A DNA stretch of 64,000 nt. Origin: Yimella sp. cx-51 (GTDB taxonomy: Bacteria; Actinomycetota; Actinomycetes; Actinomycetales; Dermatophilaceae). The notes beneath the pieces were generated by a model. The model saw only the letters and a list, made by a program, of their open reading frames with translations. It had not been told where the DNA came from and ran no database searches. This document shows, piece after piece, positions 9,135 to 18,337 of this stretch. The DNA lies in contig NZ_CP072113.1 in NCBI RefSeq assembly GCF_017654605.1, forward strand, positions 2,170,001 through 2,234,000, written 5' to 3'. Position 1 is the first letter of the stretch; every line of letters starts with the position of its first letter. The position numbers and the translations under genes are program-made.

Positions 9135-9439
9135 TCGGATTGCGCCAAGCGCTCCTGCACCCGAGCCACCTTCGCGGTGATCTGCCCGGTGTGTCCCGGG
9201 CGGATGTCAGCCTTGACCACCAGCCCCACGCGCGGGCTGTACCGCCCGACTGCCTCGGTCGCCTGCTTGATGACCTCCATGCACTCGTCCCACTCCCCCT
9301 CGATCGTGGTGAACATCGACCCGAGTTCGTAGGGCAGGCCGGAGGACTGAACGACACGCAGGGCTTCGGCGACGGCCTCGCTGACCGAGCCGTCAGGATC
9401 GTCGGTGGTGGACGGTGCGACGGAGAAGGCGAAGAGCAT
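9131..9439 (-). CDS. Thiamine-binding (MTH1187/YkoF-related, DUF77) protein
   Basis: A 102-residue protein starting MLFAFSVAPSTTDDPDGSVS, with the conserved YELGSMFTTIEGEWDECMEV and the C-terminal VGLVVKADIRPGHTGQITAK. This is the MTH1187-type thiamine-binding family, a ferredoxin-like tetramer binding thiamine or related molecules. Its ATG at 9439 is inside a longer open frame that continues from the damaged reductase gene upstream; the natural N-terminus of the family fixes the start. It is coupled to the GNAT gene by a 4-base overlap. Confidence 0.88.
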   Translation of the reverse strand: MLFAFSVAPSTTDDPDGSVSEAVAEALRVVQSSGLPYELGSMFTTIEGEWDECMEVIKQATEAVGRYSPRVGLVVKADIRPGHTGQITAKVARVQERLAQSE

Positions 9440-9509
9440 GCTGCGACTGTACGACCTCCGAGCAAGCGCACGAGGGCGCGCCGAGGAACCTCCAATCAGG
9501 AGACCTGGA

Positions 9510-10689
9510 TCAGCTCGCGGGCGGCTCGTCCGTCGTGCTCTGCTCGGCGATCGCGGCCAGGTACGCATGCACCAGCGGCACGGCAGCAGCGCCTTCCCAC
9601 TGGCCGAGGCCACACGCTTCATCGATCCCGACCGGATGTCACCGGCCGAATAGATGCCGGGCACGGTGGTCTCCAGCGGAGCAGGCGGGCAACCGTCCAC
9701 CCAGTTCTCCATCGGCACGTCGCGCCCGGTGAGCACGTAGCCCGCGGAGTCCTTGGCCACGGCGTCGGGCAGCCAATCAGCGCAGGGATGCGCGCCGATG
9801 AGCAGGAAGAGTCCGCAGGCTTCCTTGGTGATTTCCTCACCGATGTCGTTGCGGCGCACCCGCACCCACTCCAGCCGGCCCGAACCGCCGGCGTCGATCA
9901 CCTCGGCATGGCCGGCGACCTTGATCCTGGGGTTCGCCTCGATCTCACGGATCAAGTAGTCGGACATCGTGGACGTCAGATCCGCACGGCGCACGACGAT
10001 CGTCACGGCGCGGGCGAACTTCGCCAGGTGCACCGCAGCTCGAGCGAGGGGTTCTGCAACAGACCGGAGAAGTTGGAACTCACCAACGGGTAGTCGATCT
10101 CACCGTCGTACCCGCTCTGGCGCAGCTGTTCGACCAGCTGCTGACCGACCTCGCTCTGTGGGATCGAGACGCGCGCCGGGATGCCCTGCCGGTCGAGGTA
10201 ATCACGCAGCCGGCCTACTGCGGCAACCCCTGCCGGCGCCACGATCTCGACGGCGGCGATGACCGGACCGGACGCAGTCCAGCCCCAGTCGGACAGCAAC
10301 TCGGTGACGGCCGTGTGGAATTCCTCGTCGCGCACGCCCCGAGGAATCACCAGAGGGGTGTCCAGGCGACCCGCCGCGAGCGCCTCACGCACCATCGTCC
10401 GGGTGGTTCGGAATTCTCCCCAGCCCAGCAGCAGCACCCGTTTGACCGTCGGGTAGAGCGCGTGGATACAGTCGAGCGCGACCAGCCCTGGGGTGTCGTC
10501 CAGCTGCACCTGCGAGGCAACCATGGCCAGTTCGCCGCGGTGGGCCAAGGTGCGTTGCGACTGTCGTAGCCCATCCGCCAGTGAAGGCACCACGACCACC
10601 TCGTAGTCGCGCGCGTATCGCGCGAACTCCGACTCCAGGAGTTCAGGCTGCTCCTTGCTGATGATCAGGATCAGCGGCTTCAGTGACAT
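9510..10689 (-). pseudogene. Broken fused response regulator / thioredoxin-disulfide reductase
   Basis: Actinobacteria carry a roughly 550-residue flavoprotein with an N-terminal receiver-like and thioredoxin-like part joined to a thioredoxin reductase. Here the first about 220 residues are intact from the ATG at 10689 (SD AGGGAG upstream), ending ...SSNFSGLLQNPSL near 10045. The sequence then jumps, in another frame, to AAVHLAKFARAVTIVVRRAD, which normally lies just after the NAD-site glycine loop; the FAD-binding GxGxxG and redox CxxC are gone (about 160 residues). A second lesion near 9590 removes one G from what should be SGEGAAAVPLVHAYLAAIAE, shifting frame before the natural stop at 9510-9512. 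No functional reductase can be made from this gene. Confidence 0.85.
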
Positions 10690-10711
10690 GCGATCTCCCT
10701 AGGAGTCAGCG

Positions 10712-10756
10712 ATGCTCGCCGCCCCACCGAATGATGAACGGCGGGGCGGCGAGCAT
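10712..10756 (-). terminator. Terminator of thiolase gene
   Basis: A perfect 14-bp stem (ATGCTCGCCGCCCC at 10712-10725 with GGGGCGGCGAGCAT at 10743-10756) and a 17-base loop lie 19 bases past the thiolase stop and just before the start of the damaged reductase gene. Confidence 0.75.
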
Positions 10757-10775
10757 TCTTGTGCTGCGGCCTGAT

Positions 10776-11978
10776 TCAGGGCTTCGGCACGCGCACGATG
10801 AGAGCATCGCCCTGACCGCCACCACCACACAGCGCTGCGACGCCGGTGCCGCCGCCGCGACGCGCGAGTTCGAGGGCGAGGTGCAGGTAGATGCGAGCGC
10901 CGGACATGCCGATGGGGTGGCCCATCGCGATGGCGCCGCCGTTGACGTTGACCTTGTCGGCGTCGAGGCCGAGCTGCTTGGTGGAGGCCAGGCCGACCGC
11001 GGCGAAGGCCTCGTTGATCTCGACGAGGTCGACATCGGCGGGCGCAATGCCCTCCTTCTCGCAGGCCACGGCGATGGCATTGGCCGGCTGCGCCTGGAGC
11101 GAGGAGTCGGGGCCGGCGACGACGCCGTGCGCACCGATCTCGGCCAGCCACGTCAGCCCGAGCTCCTGCGCCTTCGCCTTGCTCATCACCACGACCGCGC
11201 AGGCACCGTCGGAGATCTGGGACGCCGAACCGGCGGTGATCGTGCCGTCCTTGCTGAACGCCGGGCGCAGCTTGCCCAGCGATTCCTGGCTGGTGTCGGC
11301 GCGGATGCCCTCGTCGTTCTTGAACTCGATCGGGTCGCCCTTGCGCTGCGGGATCGAGACGGTGACGACCTCCTCGTCGAAGAGTCCGTCCTTCCACGCC
11401 TTGGCGGCCAGCTGGTGGCTGCGTGCGGAGAAGGCGTCCTGCTCCTGCCGGGTGAACTCCTGGTCGCCGGCGTTGGCCGACTCGGTGAGGTTGCCCATCG
11501 CCTGGTCGGTCAGGACGTCCCACAGACCGTCGTAGGCCATGTGGTCGCGCATGCTGACATCGCCGTACTTGAAGCCCTCACGGCTCTTGGCCAGCAGGTG
11601 GGGCGCCTGACTCATCGACTCCTGGCCGCCGGCGACAACGGTGTCGAACTCACCGGCGCGGATCAGTTGGGCAGCGAGCGCGATGGCGTCGATGCCCGAC
11701 AGGCAGACCTTGTTGATGGTGAGCGCGGGCACCGTCATCGGGATGCCGCCCTTGACCGCAGCCTGGCGAGCCGGCATCTGCCCGGCGCCCGCAGTGAGCA
11801 CCTGGCCCATGATCACGTACTGCACCTGGTCGCCGGTGAGGCCGGCCTTCTCCAGCGCACCCTTGATCGCGAAGCCACCGAGGTCGGAGGCCGAGAAGTC
11901 CTTCAACGAACCGAGCAGTCGACCCATCGGGGTGCGGGCACCGGCAACGAGAACGGGGGTACGGGCATCGTCAGTCAT
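10776..11978 (-). CDS. Acetyl-CoA C-acetyltransferase (thiolase)
   Basis: A 400-residue thiolase that condenses two acetyl-CoA or cleaves 3-ketoacyl-CoA in fatty-acid degradation or acetoacetyl-CoA formation. The acylation cysteine lies in NKVCLSG, the conserved GHPIGMSG histidine motif and the C-terminal [11 protein letters not shown] cysteine motif are all present. The frame is open to 12242, but the ATG at 11978 ([19 protein letters not shown]) with SD GGAGTGA fits the family. It is divergent from methylmalonyl-CoA epimerase with 72 bases between starts, so the two share a promoter region. A hairpin terminator follows. Confidence 0.96.
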   Translation of the reverse strand: MTDDARTPVLVAGARTPMGRLLGSLKDFSASDLGGFAIKGALEKAGLTGDQVQYVIMGQVLTAGAGQMPARQAAVKGGIPMTVPALTINKVCLSGIDAIALAAQLIRAGEFDTVVAGGQESMSQAPHLLAKSREGFKYGDVSMRDHMAYDGLWDVLTDQAMGNLTESANAGDQEFTRQEQDAFSARSHQLAAKAWKDGLFDEEVVTVSIPQRKGDPIEFKNDEGIRADTSQESLGKLRPAFSKDGTITAGSASQISDGACAVVVMSKAKAQELGLTWLAEIGAHGVVAGPDSSLQAQPANAIAVACEKEGIAPADVDLVEINEAFAAVGLASTKQLGLDADKVNVNGGAIAMGHPIGMSGARIYLHLALELARRGGGTGVAALCGGGGQGDALIVRVPKP

Positions 11979-12050
11979 CTGCTCACTCCAACGGCGTCGG
12001 TGGATTTGGTTTCGGGCATGTTGGGCCCGTCTGCACTTTAGTGTGAGGGC

Positions 12051-12500
12051 ATGAGCACCCTCCCTTCGCACCTGTTCGAGGCCATCGACCACGTGGGCAT
12101 CGCCGTGCCCGATCTCGACGTCGCGATCGCCTTCTACACCGACACCTACGGCATGACGGTGGCGCACGAGGAGACGAACGAGGAGCAGGGCGTACGCGAG
12201 GCGATGATGACGGTGGGTGACCCCGAGGCGCCGCACGCGCACATCCAGTTGCTCGCGCCGCTCAGCCCCGAATCGAGCATCGGGAAGTTCCTCGAACGCT
12301 CCGGCCCTGGCATCCAGCAGCTGGCCTACCGGGTGAAGTCGGTGGACGAGGTGTCAACTGCGTTGCGCGCCAAGGGTCTTCGCCTGCTCTACGACCAGCC
12401 CCGCCGCGGCACCGCAGGCTCCCGCATCAACTTCATCCACCCCAAGGACGCCGGTGGTGTGCTGGTCGAACTGGTCGAGCCCGCTGGCGGCGAGCACTGA
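12051..12500 (+). CDS. mce: Methylmalonyl-CoA epimerase
   Basis: A 149-residue VOC-superfamily enzyme that interconverts the 2R and 2S forms of methylmalonyl-CoA, needed to feed propionyl-CoA carbon into the B12-dependent mutase. Start [20 protein letters not shown] has the metal-ligand histidine of the first half; [10 protein letters not shown] and the C-terminal [10 protein letters not shown] carry the remaining ligands. The pairing with thiolase is a common actinobacterial arrangement. A cobalamin adenosyltransferase at 17.7 kb supplies the cofactor form that the mutase would need; no mutase gene is in the window. Confidence 0.95.
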   Translation: MSTLPSHLFEAIDHVGIAVPDLDVAIAFYTDTYGMTVAHEETNEEQGVREAMMTVGDPEAPHAHIQLLAPLSPESSIGKFLERSGPGIQQLAYRVKSVDEVSTALRAKGLRLLYDQPRRGTAGSRINFIHPKDAGGVLVELVEPAGGEH

Positions 12501-12577
12501 GCCTGTTTGATCGCAGCACGTGCATCGAGCGGCACCGAACGGCAGTTCGAACGCCCCGATCAGGCACAGTAGAGCCC

Positions 12578-12760
12578 ATGGACCGAAAGATTCTTGCTTT
12601 CATCGCGCTTGCCATCACCATGCTCTACGGCGTCGGGGTCGGCGTGCTGGAAGGTCAGCGCGATGTCCTCGCCCCGGTCGGCGGCGTCGTGGTGGCGCTT
12701 GCCTGGATCGCGGTCGGTGTCTTCGGCAAGGACGACCACAAGCGCGAGATCCAGAACTGA
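12578..12760 (+). CDS. Small two-helix membrane protein
   Basis: A 60-residue protein starting MDRKILAFIALAITMLYGVG. Two hydrophobic stretches (about residues 5-24 and 30-49) suggest two membrane-spanning helices with a short charged tail (KDDHKREIQN). Codon use matches neighbouring genes, and the start is an ATG after the epimerase gene by 77 bases. No known family or function recognised. Confidence 0.6.
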   Translation: MDRKILAFIALAITMLYGVGVGVLEGQRDVLAPVGGVVVALAWIAVGVFGKDDHKREIQN

Positions 12761-12802
12761 GGCGTCAGCGCCGAGCTCATCGGCTCAGCGCAACGCGCCC
12801 CG

Positions 12803-13102
12803 TCACCGCCAACTCCCCCGCGGCGGACGCCGATCGCGCGCCGACCAACACGGCGTGTGCCAGTGCCGTCGGTCGGACAGATCACCCAGCCCCTCGGCGG
12901 GCCAGGCGACAACATGTGGCTGCGCACTGCTGATGCTGTGTTGGCAGCCCGGGCAGACATAACTTCGTCCGGCGTCATTGCCTCGCACTGAGCGGACGTT
13001 CCACCGCTGGCCCGCGTACGACTCGACCCGTACGCCGACGTCGAGCAGCCGCGAGAGGTCTCGCGGCTGCTCCTCGCCTGAGCGGCGGTTACGTCGGGGC
13101 AC
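12803..13102 (-). CDS. Conserved actinobacterial zinc-ribbon protein
   Basis: A 99-residue protein with GTG start at 13102. N-terminus MPRRNRRSGEEQP is basic; the middle has a zinc-ribbon-like set: CPGC, a histidine in QPHVVAWPAEG, then DRRHWHTPCW. This resembles a conserved short protein found next to hydroxyacyl-CoA dehydrogenase genes in many actinobacteria, often labelled ATP/GTP-binding without evidence. The start is one base from the stop of the dehydrogenase gene, so it is cotranscribed. Metal binding is inferred from the Cys/His spacing; the role is unknown. Confidence 0.75.
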   Translation of the reverse strand: MPRRNRRSGEEQPRDLSRLLDVGVRVESYAGQRWNVRSVRGNDAGRSYVCPGCQHSISSAQPHVVAWPAEGLGDLSDRRHWHTPCWSARDRRPPRGSWR

Positions 13103-13103
13103 C

Positions 13104-14792
13104 TCAGCTGGTGAACTGTGCGCCGATCCCCATGTACTCGTCCAGGAGCGGCGAAGGATGCAGGGCCGGCTCGGCTGTCTCGTCGTACATCTCCAGCAGG
13201 CCGCTGGACACCTCGAAGGCGCCGAGCTGGTCGATGTAGGCGAACGGGCCCTGCGGATATCCGCAGCCGGCGGTCATCGCGGTGTCGATGTCGGCGACCG
13301 TGGCGTAGCCCGAGTCGAGCATCTTCACCGCGTCGTTCAAGTGGGGCAGCAGCAGGGCATCAACCACCAGGCCAGCGCGATAGCGAGCCGCGATGGTGCG
13401 CACGCCGGCTGCTTCCAACGTCGCAACAACCGTGTCGAGCGCGTCCTGGTCGGTGCCGAGTTCGCGAGCGACCTCGACGATCTGCCCTGCCTTCGTGGCA
13501 GCGTGCAGGCGAATCGCCACCTGCGGGTTGTCGTCCGCGAGCGCCTGCCCGGCGGCGAACTCCGAGAACTCATCGAGCGAGGCCACGATGCAGGTCTTCG
13601 GCAAAGCTTGGACGAGGTCGTCGACCCATACGGTGTCGTCCGCATCGCAACCCGACTCCTCGTCGTCGTCAGCGCTGTCTTCATCGACATCGAAGCCACA
13701 CACGCCCGACTCGCAGTTGTCGCATGCAGAGCGCTCGACTGCCACGAACGCGAGGTCGGCAGATGCGGGCTCGGCGTTGGACTCGGGCCCGAACACCTCG
13801 ACCTCCAGACCACCCGCGGCGAAAAGGCGGTGCAATTCCTCCGCCACCGGGCCGTCACCGATGAGCGCGACGTGCTCCGCCCGCGAGCCTGCAGTCTTCG
13901 CCTCTGGCGCGTCGACGACCGTGCCGGAACCGGCCTTCTCGTACTGGTAGAAGCCGTGACCGGTCTTGCGACCGAGGCGGCCCGCAGCGACCATCTGCTC
14001 CAGCAACGCTGGCGGCGCGGCCGACGGCTCCTTGGTGGCGTTGTAGAGCACGTCGCAGACTTCCTTGACGACGTCGAGTCCGATCAGATCGGACAGCGTG
14101 AGCGGCCCCATCGGAAGGCCGATGCCCAACCGTGCCGCGTCGTCGAGGTCTTCGCGGGAGACGTGGCCGGTCTCGTAGGTGCGGATCGCGCGGGCGAGGT
14201 AGGTGATGAGGAGCGCGTTGGCGACAAAGCCTGCACGATCGCCGACGACGACGGGCTTCTTACCGAGATCGACGGCCAGCGCGCGCACCGCCCCGACCAG
14301 CTCGGTGTCAGCCATCAGGGTGGTGATCACTTCGACCAGCGCGAGCACGGGCGCCGGGTTGAAGAAGTGCATACCGATCACCCGCTCGGGGTGCTTGGTC
14401 GCGGCGGCGATCGCCGTGACAGACAGGCTCGAGGTGTTGGTGGCGAGCACACAGTCGGGCCGGACGATGCCGTCGAGTTCGCCGAAGATCTTGGTCTTGA
14501 TCTCCAGGCGCTCGGGCACGGCCTCGATCACCAGGTCGACGTCGGCCATTGCTGCGAGTTCGTGACCGAAGCTGGCCCGCGACAGGATCTCCTCCCGCTG
14601 CGCCTCGTCCAGCTTGCCCCGCTTGACCTGACGGTCGAGTGAGGCGGTCAGGAAGCCGCGTCCGCGTTCGGCGAGTTCAGCCGAACCGTCGACCGCGACG
14701 ACCGAGCGTCCCGCCTTGACGAAAACTTCCACGATGCCCGCACCCATGGTGCCGAGCCCGATCACACCGACCGACTTGATCTCACGCGTCAT
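13104..14792 (-). CDS. 3-hydroxyacyl-CoA dehydrogenase, two-domain
   Basis: A 562-residue enzyme of the 3-hydroxybutyryl-CoA/3-hydroxyacyl-CoA dehydrogenase family. Residues 1-290 are canonical: NAD loop GVIGLGTMGAGIVEVF, HFFNPAPVLALVEVI and the C-terminal GLPMGPLTLSDLIGLD plus RKTGHGFYQYE. The second half keeps a Rossmann-like start (VALIGDGPVAEELHRLF) and a late CGYPQGPFAYIDQL, but lacks most catalytic motifs and holds a Cys-rich acidic insert at residues about 355-386 (C357, C360, C365, C382 followed by D/E runs). The ATG at 14792 is chosen over 14852 by family alignment. It oxidises 3-hydroxyacyl-CoA in beta-oxidation or butanoate metabolism. Confidence 0.93.
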   Translation of the reverse strand: MTREIKSVGVIGLGTMGAGIVEVFVKAGRSVVAVDGSAELAERGRGFLTASLDRQVKRGKLDEAQREEILSRASFGHELAAMADVDLVIEAVPERLEIKTKIFGELDGIVRPDCVLATNTSSLSVTAIAAATKHPERVIGMHFFNPAPVLALVEVITTLMADTELVGAVRALAVDLGKKPVVVGDRAGFVANALLITYLARAIRTYETGHVSREDLDDAARLGIGLPMGPLTLSDLIGLDVVKEVCDVLYNATKEPSAAPPALLEQMVAAGRLGRKTGHGFYQYEKAGSGTVVDAPEAKTAGSRAEHVALIGDGPVAEELHRLFAAGGLEVEVFGPESNAEPASADLAFVAVERSACDNCESGVCGFDVDEDSADDDEESGCDADDTVWVDDLVQALPKTCIVASLDEFSEFAAGQALADDNPQVAIRLHAATKAGQIVEVARELGTDQDALDTVVATLEAAGVRTIAARYRAGLVVDALLLPHLNDAVKMLDSGYATVADIDTAMTAGCGYPQGPFAYIDQLGAFEVSSGLLEMYDETAEPALHPSPLLDEYMGIGAQFTS

Positions 14793-14869
14793 GGGGCCAG
14801 TCTCCCAGGCAGGTGTCCACCGCATGCACGGCGGTTCACCACATCGCCGCACCCGATTAGGCTGCCCGG

Positions 14870-15565
14870 GTGCGACTCGTGATTGCCCGATGCAGCGTCG
14901 ACTACGGCGGACGGTTGACTGCCCATCTGCCCATGGCCACCCGCCTGCTCATGGTGAAGAACGACGGATCCGTCCTCGTGCACAGCGACGGCGGTTCCTA
15001 CAAGCCGCTCAACTGGATGACTCCCCCGTGCACGCTCACCGAACTCGAGCCCGATGAGGACGAGCGTGCTGAAGGTGTGCAGAAGGTGTGGTTCGTGCAG
15101 CACGCCAAGAGCGAGGACCACCTGCGGGTGCGGCTCTACGAGATCGAACACGACAGCTCGCACGACCTGGGCATCGATCCAGGGCTCATCAAGGACGGCG
15201 TGGAGGCCCAGTTGCAGGCGCTGCTGGCCGAGCACATCCACACCCTGGGCGATGGTTACAGCCTCATCCGGCGTGAGTACATGACGGCGATCGGGCCCGT
15301 CGACATCGTCTGTCGGGACGCCAGCGGCACGACCGTTGCGGTGGAGATCAAACGGCGCGGTGACATCGACGGGGTCGAGCAGCTCACCCGTTACCTCGAA
15401 CTGCTCAACCGCGATCCAGTGCTGGCACCAGTGCAGGGCGTGTTCGCCGCGCAACTCATCAAGCCGCAGGCACGCACCCTCGCCGAGGACCGTGGAATAC
15501 GTTGTGTCACTTTGGATTACGACGCGTTGAAGGGCATTGACAACGCCGAATCGCGGCTCTTCTGA
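14870..15565 (+). CDS. nucS: Mismatch-specific endonuclease NucS
   Basis: A 231-residue NucS/EndoMS nuclease, which replaces MutS-MutL in actinobacterial mismatch repair by cutting both strands at certain mismatches. Start is a GTG at 14870 ([16 protein letters not shown]). N-terminal DNA-binding domain about 1-115; the C-terminal RecB-like nuclease has GPVDIVCRD and [13 protein letters not shown] (catalytic D, E-x-K). The last residues end in SRLF, like the beta-clamp-binding tail known in this family. The stop overlaps the ATG of the next gene by one base. Confidence 0.96.
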   Translation: MRLVIARCSVDYGGRLTAHLPMATRLLMVKNDGSVLVHSDGGSYKPLNWMTPPCTLTELEPDEDERAEGVQKVWFVQHAKSEDHLRVRLYEIEHDSSHDLGIDPGLIKDGVEAQLQALLAEHIHTLGDGYSLIRREYMTAIGPVDIVCRDASGTTVAVEIKRRGDIDGVEQLTRYLELLNRDPVLAPVQGVFAAQLIKPQARTLAEDRGIRCVTLDYDALKGIDNAESRLF

Positions 15566-17109
15566 TGGCGGAGGACGAGCTTTTTCGGGGTGCAGGAGGG
15601 GCGGTCGCAGCGCCGAACGCCCTGGCCGCGCAGGCCGGTCTCGACCTGATCCACCTCGGCGGCACGGCAACCGATGCCGCGATTGCAGCGATGCTGGCCA
15701 CCTACGTCAGCGAACCGGGCATCGTCTCCGCGCTCGGCAGCGCCTTCGTCAACATCTGGCCCGACGCGGGTGAACCTGTCGTGGTCGACGGCAACTGCGA
15801 AATGCCCGGACGCGGCCTGCCCACTGATCGCTTCGGTGGCGGTCTGCGCAAGGTCGATCTTGCCTACGGCGGTGGCATCACCATCTACGCGGGCGCCGGT
15901 TCGGCTGCCACACCTGGCGCGTTCAAGGCGTTCGAGGAAGCCCACCGCCGGTACGGGCGCGCGTCCTGGGCCGACATCACGGCTCCCGCGATCGACATCG
16001 CCCGGCGCGGGTTCCGTCTCGGCGCAGCAGCCGCGAGCTACCTGGAGATCGTCGGCGACTCCCTCTACGGCTTCGATCCCCAGACCCGAGCAGCCCATTT
16101 CGTCGACGACCGCCCCGCTCGGGTCGGGCAGGTCATCACCGCGCCCGATCTGGCCGACTCATTTCAGGCACTCGCCGATGAAGGTTTCGACCTCTTCTAC
16201 CGAGGCGATCTCGGGCGTCGGGTCGCCCAGCACGTGATCGGCGAAGGCGGCCTGATCACCCGCGAGGACCTGCAGAGTTACCAGGCAACGGTGCGACCCG
16301 CCACCGTCGACCGGGTCGGTTCCTGGCGCCTCGCCACCAATCCCCCGCCGTCGATCGGCGGGCCGGTGCTCGCCACGATGTTGCGCCTGCTGCAGAGACG
16401 CGGCGACGACGCCGCGCAGATCATCGCGGTGCAGCGCATGGTCCTGAGTTACCGCGCCGCAGCGCTGGACGCCGCCGCCGACCTCGAAAGTGCCGGCGCC
16501 GAACTGCTGGAAGCGCTCGCCGAGAACGAGCTCACGTCGTTGCCGAGTTCGCAGGACACCGCCCACGTGAGCGCTGTCGACAGCCAGGGCAATGCGTGCG
16601 CACTCACCTCTTCGGCCGGATATTCCTCCGGCGTCACGGTGCCGGGCACCGGCCTCGTGCTCAACAACTGCCTGGGCGAGCCCGAACTCAACCGCCGCGG
16701 GCTGCACGCCGTGCCGCCCGGCACCCGGCTCGCGTCCAACATGGCCCCCACCACTGGTCGTAGCGACGACGGCGCCGTGCTGGCCGTCGGCAGCCCGGGC
16801 GCCGATCGCATCACCACCGCGCTGATGCAGGTGCTGGCTGCGCACTGCCTGCGCGATGCTGCCCTGCAGGACGCGATCAATGCCCCTCGCGTGCACGTCA
16901 GTGTCGATTTCGCGACCGGGGATCAGCGAATCGAGGCCGAACCGGACGCCGCGATCGAGCAGGCTGCCTCGGCGACCGGGCTGCCGCTGGTGGCGCACTC
17001 ACGCCATGCGATGTACTTCGGCGGCGTGGGCGCGGCCAAGCGCAAGGCGGACGGCGACCTGCAAGCAGCTGCCGATCCCCGACGCGCCTCAGCGACCGCC
17101 ATCGGATGA
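15565..17109 (+). CDS. Gamma-glutamyltransferase family hydrolase
   Basis: A 514-residue Ntn-hydrolase of the gamma-glutamyltranspeptidase family. The self-cleavage threonine is at the start of TAHVSAVDSQGNACALTSSA, and the C-terminal SPGADRITTALMQV motif also matches. There is no signal peptide and the protein is shorter than secreted GGT (about 580), so it is probably cytoplasmic, where it could act on glutathione-like or other gamma-glutamyl compounds; mycothiol-producing actinobacteria use relatives for unknown substrates. It is translationally coupled to nucS (TGATG), but a repair role is not implied. Confidence 0.88.
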   Translation: MAEDELFRGAGGAVAAPNALAAQAGLDLIHLGGTATDAAIAAMLATYVSEPGIVSALGSAFVNIWPDAGEPVVVDGNCEMPGRGLPTDRFGGGLRKVDLAYGGGITIYAGAGSAATPGAFKAFEEAHRRYGRASWADITAPAIDIARRGFRLGAAAASYLEIVGDSLYGFDPQTRAAHFVDDRPARVGQVITAPDLADSFQALADEGFDLFYRGDLGRRVAQHVIGEGGLITREDLQSYQATVRPATVDRVGSWRLATNPPPSIGGPVLATMLRLLQRRGDDAAQIIAVQRMVLSYRAAALDAAADLESAGAELLEALAENELTSLPSSQDTAHVSAVDSQGNACALTSSAGYSSGVTVPGTGLVLNNCLGEPELNRRGLHAVPPGTRLASNMAPTTGRSDDGAVLAVGSPGADRITTALMQVLAAHCLRDAALQDAINAPRVHVSVDFATGDQRIEAEPDAAIEQAASATGLPLVAHSRHAMYFGGVGAAKRKADGDLQAAADPRRASATAIG

Positions 17110-17116
17110 CCGCGAG

Positions 17117-17497
17117 CTAGACGGCGCAGGCTTCTGCCTCAGCCGGCGTCCAGATCAGGACCCGGCTCAGCTTCGTCGCGCGGATCACCCGGTCGAGCCG
17201 CTGTGAGACGTCACGGAAGACGATGCACCGGCCGGCAGTCTTCGCTCGTTCATGGGCAGCCACGAGGACTCCCAGGCCCGCTGCATCGGCCACCTCGGCG
17301 TCAGCCATCTGCAGGCGGAGCTCCCCGTCACCATTGCGAATGGCTGCGGCCAGCGCTTCTCGCGCCTGGGAAATCGTATTGACATTCAACTCGCCGCTGA
17401 TGGCCAATTCATGACCGCGAGAAACTTCGATCACGGCAAAACCGGGCACCGTCTTGCGGCGGTACGGCCGCGTCGACCGAGTGACGAAATCCGACAT
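17117..17497 (-). CDS. STAS-domain anti-sigma-factor-antagonist-like protein
   Basis: A 126-residue protein with an N-terminal basic stretch and a STAS domain (about residues 30-120). Anti-sigma antagonists are switched by phosphorylation of a serine in a D-S-S-G-L-G loop; here the loop is VADAAGLGVLVAA, so both serine positions are alanine and phospho-switching is not possible. The ATG at 17497 with a GGGGG SD is chosen over 17539. It may be a constitutively active antagonist or a non-signalling scaffold. No partner kinase is adjacent. It converges with the GGT gene. Confidence 0.8.
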   Translation of the reverse strand: MSDFVTRSTRPYRRKTVPGFAVIEVSRGHELAISGELNVNTISQAREALAAAIRNGDGELRLQMADAEVADAAGLGVLVAAHERAKTAGRCIVFRDVSQRLDRVIRATKLSRVLIWTPAEAEACAV

Positions 17498-17710
17498 TGG
17501 AACCCCCAATATTCCAAGTGCGGGCGGGTGTGCACTCATTCAGCCAGCCGAATGGTCAAGGGCGAGTCAGGTGCAGGTCACAGTTGAATCACGGGCACCC
17601 CTGCGGGTGCGCGGCCGAAATAGTCCGGAAGTCGTTGTGGCACAGCCACTTCGACGCCGATGCGTACAGCAGCCGCAGTTCACATGATGAGACATGGCAC
17701 GATCGGACCC

Positions 17711-18322
17711 ATGGTCATTCTCAGCCGCATCTACACCCGCACCGGCGACGAGGGCACGACAGCCCTGGGCGATTTCAGTCGTACCGCGAAGACCGATGCC
17801 CGGCTGGCAGCCTTCGCCGACACCGACGAGGCCAACAGCAGCATCGGCGTCGCCATCGCAGCCGGTGAGCTCAGCCAGGAGATGCGCGAAACCCTGACGC
17901 GCGTGCAGAACGACCTGTTCGACGTGGGCGCCGACCTGTGCACGCCGCTGGTCGCTGATCCCGAATATCCGCCGCTGCGCGTGCAGCAGCAATGGATCGA
18001 TCAACTCGAGGCGGACATCGACCGCTACAACGAATTGCTTGAGCCCCTACGCTCGTTCATCCTTCCCGGCGGCACCGCCGGCTCGGCCTTCCTGCACGTC
18101 AGCCGGACGGTCACCCGGCGTGCCGAAAGGTCTGCCTGGGTGGCGATCGAGACGTACGGCACCGACGAAGCGCCGGCGGGCTCGCAGAAGGGAGTCGGCG
18201 GGGTGAACATCCTGACCGCTACCTACCTGAACCGGCTCAGCGACCTGCTCTTCGTGCTCGCGCGGTGCGCCAACCTGGACGCCGGCGGCGATGTGCTGTG
18301 GGTGCCGGGCGGCGAACGCTGA
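17711..18322 (+). CDS. Cob(I)alamin adenosyltransferase, PduO type
   Basis: A 203-residue ATP:cob(I)alamin adenosyltransferase, which makes adenosylcobalamin for mutases such as methylmalonyl-CoA mutase. The ATP-binding N-terminus is RIYTRTGDEGTTALGDFSR; the GSAFLHVSRTVTRRAERSAW and LNRLSDLLFVLARCAN motifs are characteristic of PduO-type enzymes. The ATG at 17711 gives the usual N-terminus; the open frame extends to 17660. It converges with the DUF2550 gene (16 bases between ends), an order common in actinobacteria beside the ATP synthase locus. Confidence 0.95.
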   Translation: MVILSRIYTRTGDEGTTALGDFSRTAKTDARLAAFADTDEANSSIGVAIAAGELSQEMRETLTRVQNDLFDVGADLCTPLVADPEYPPLRVQQQWIDQLEADIDRYNELLEPLRSFILPGGTAGSAFLHVSRTVTRRAERSAWVAIETYGTDEAPAGSQKGVGGVNILTATYLNRLSDLLFVLARCANLDAGGDVLWVPGGER

Positions 18323-18337
18323 GCCCGACCCAGACCC

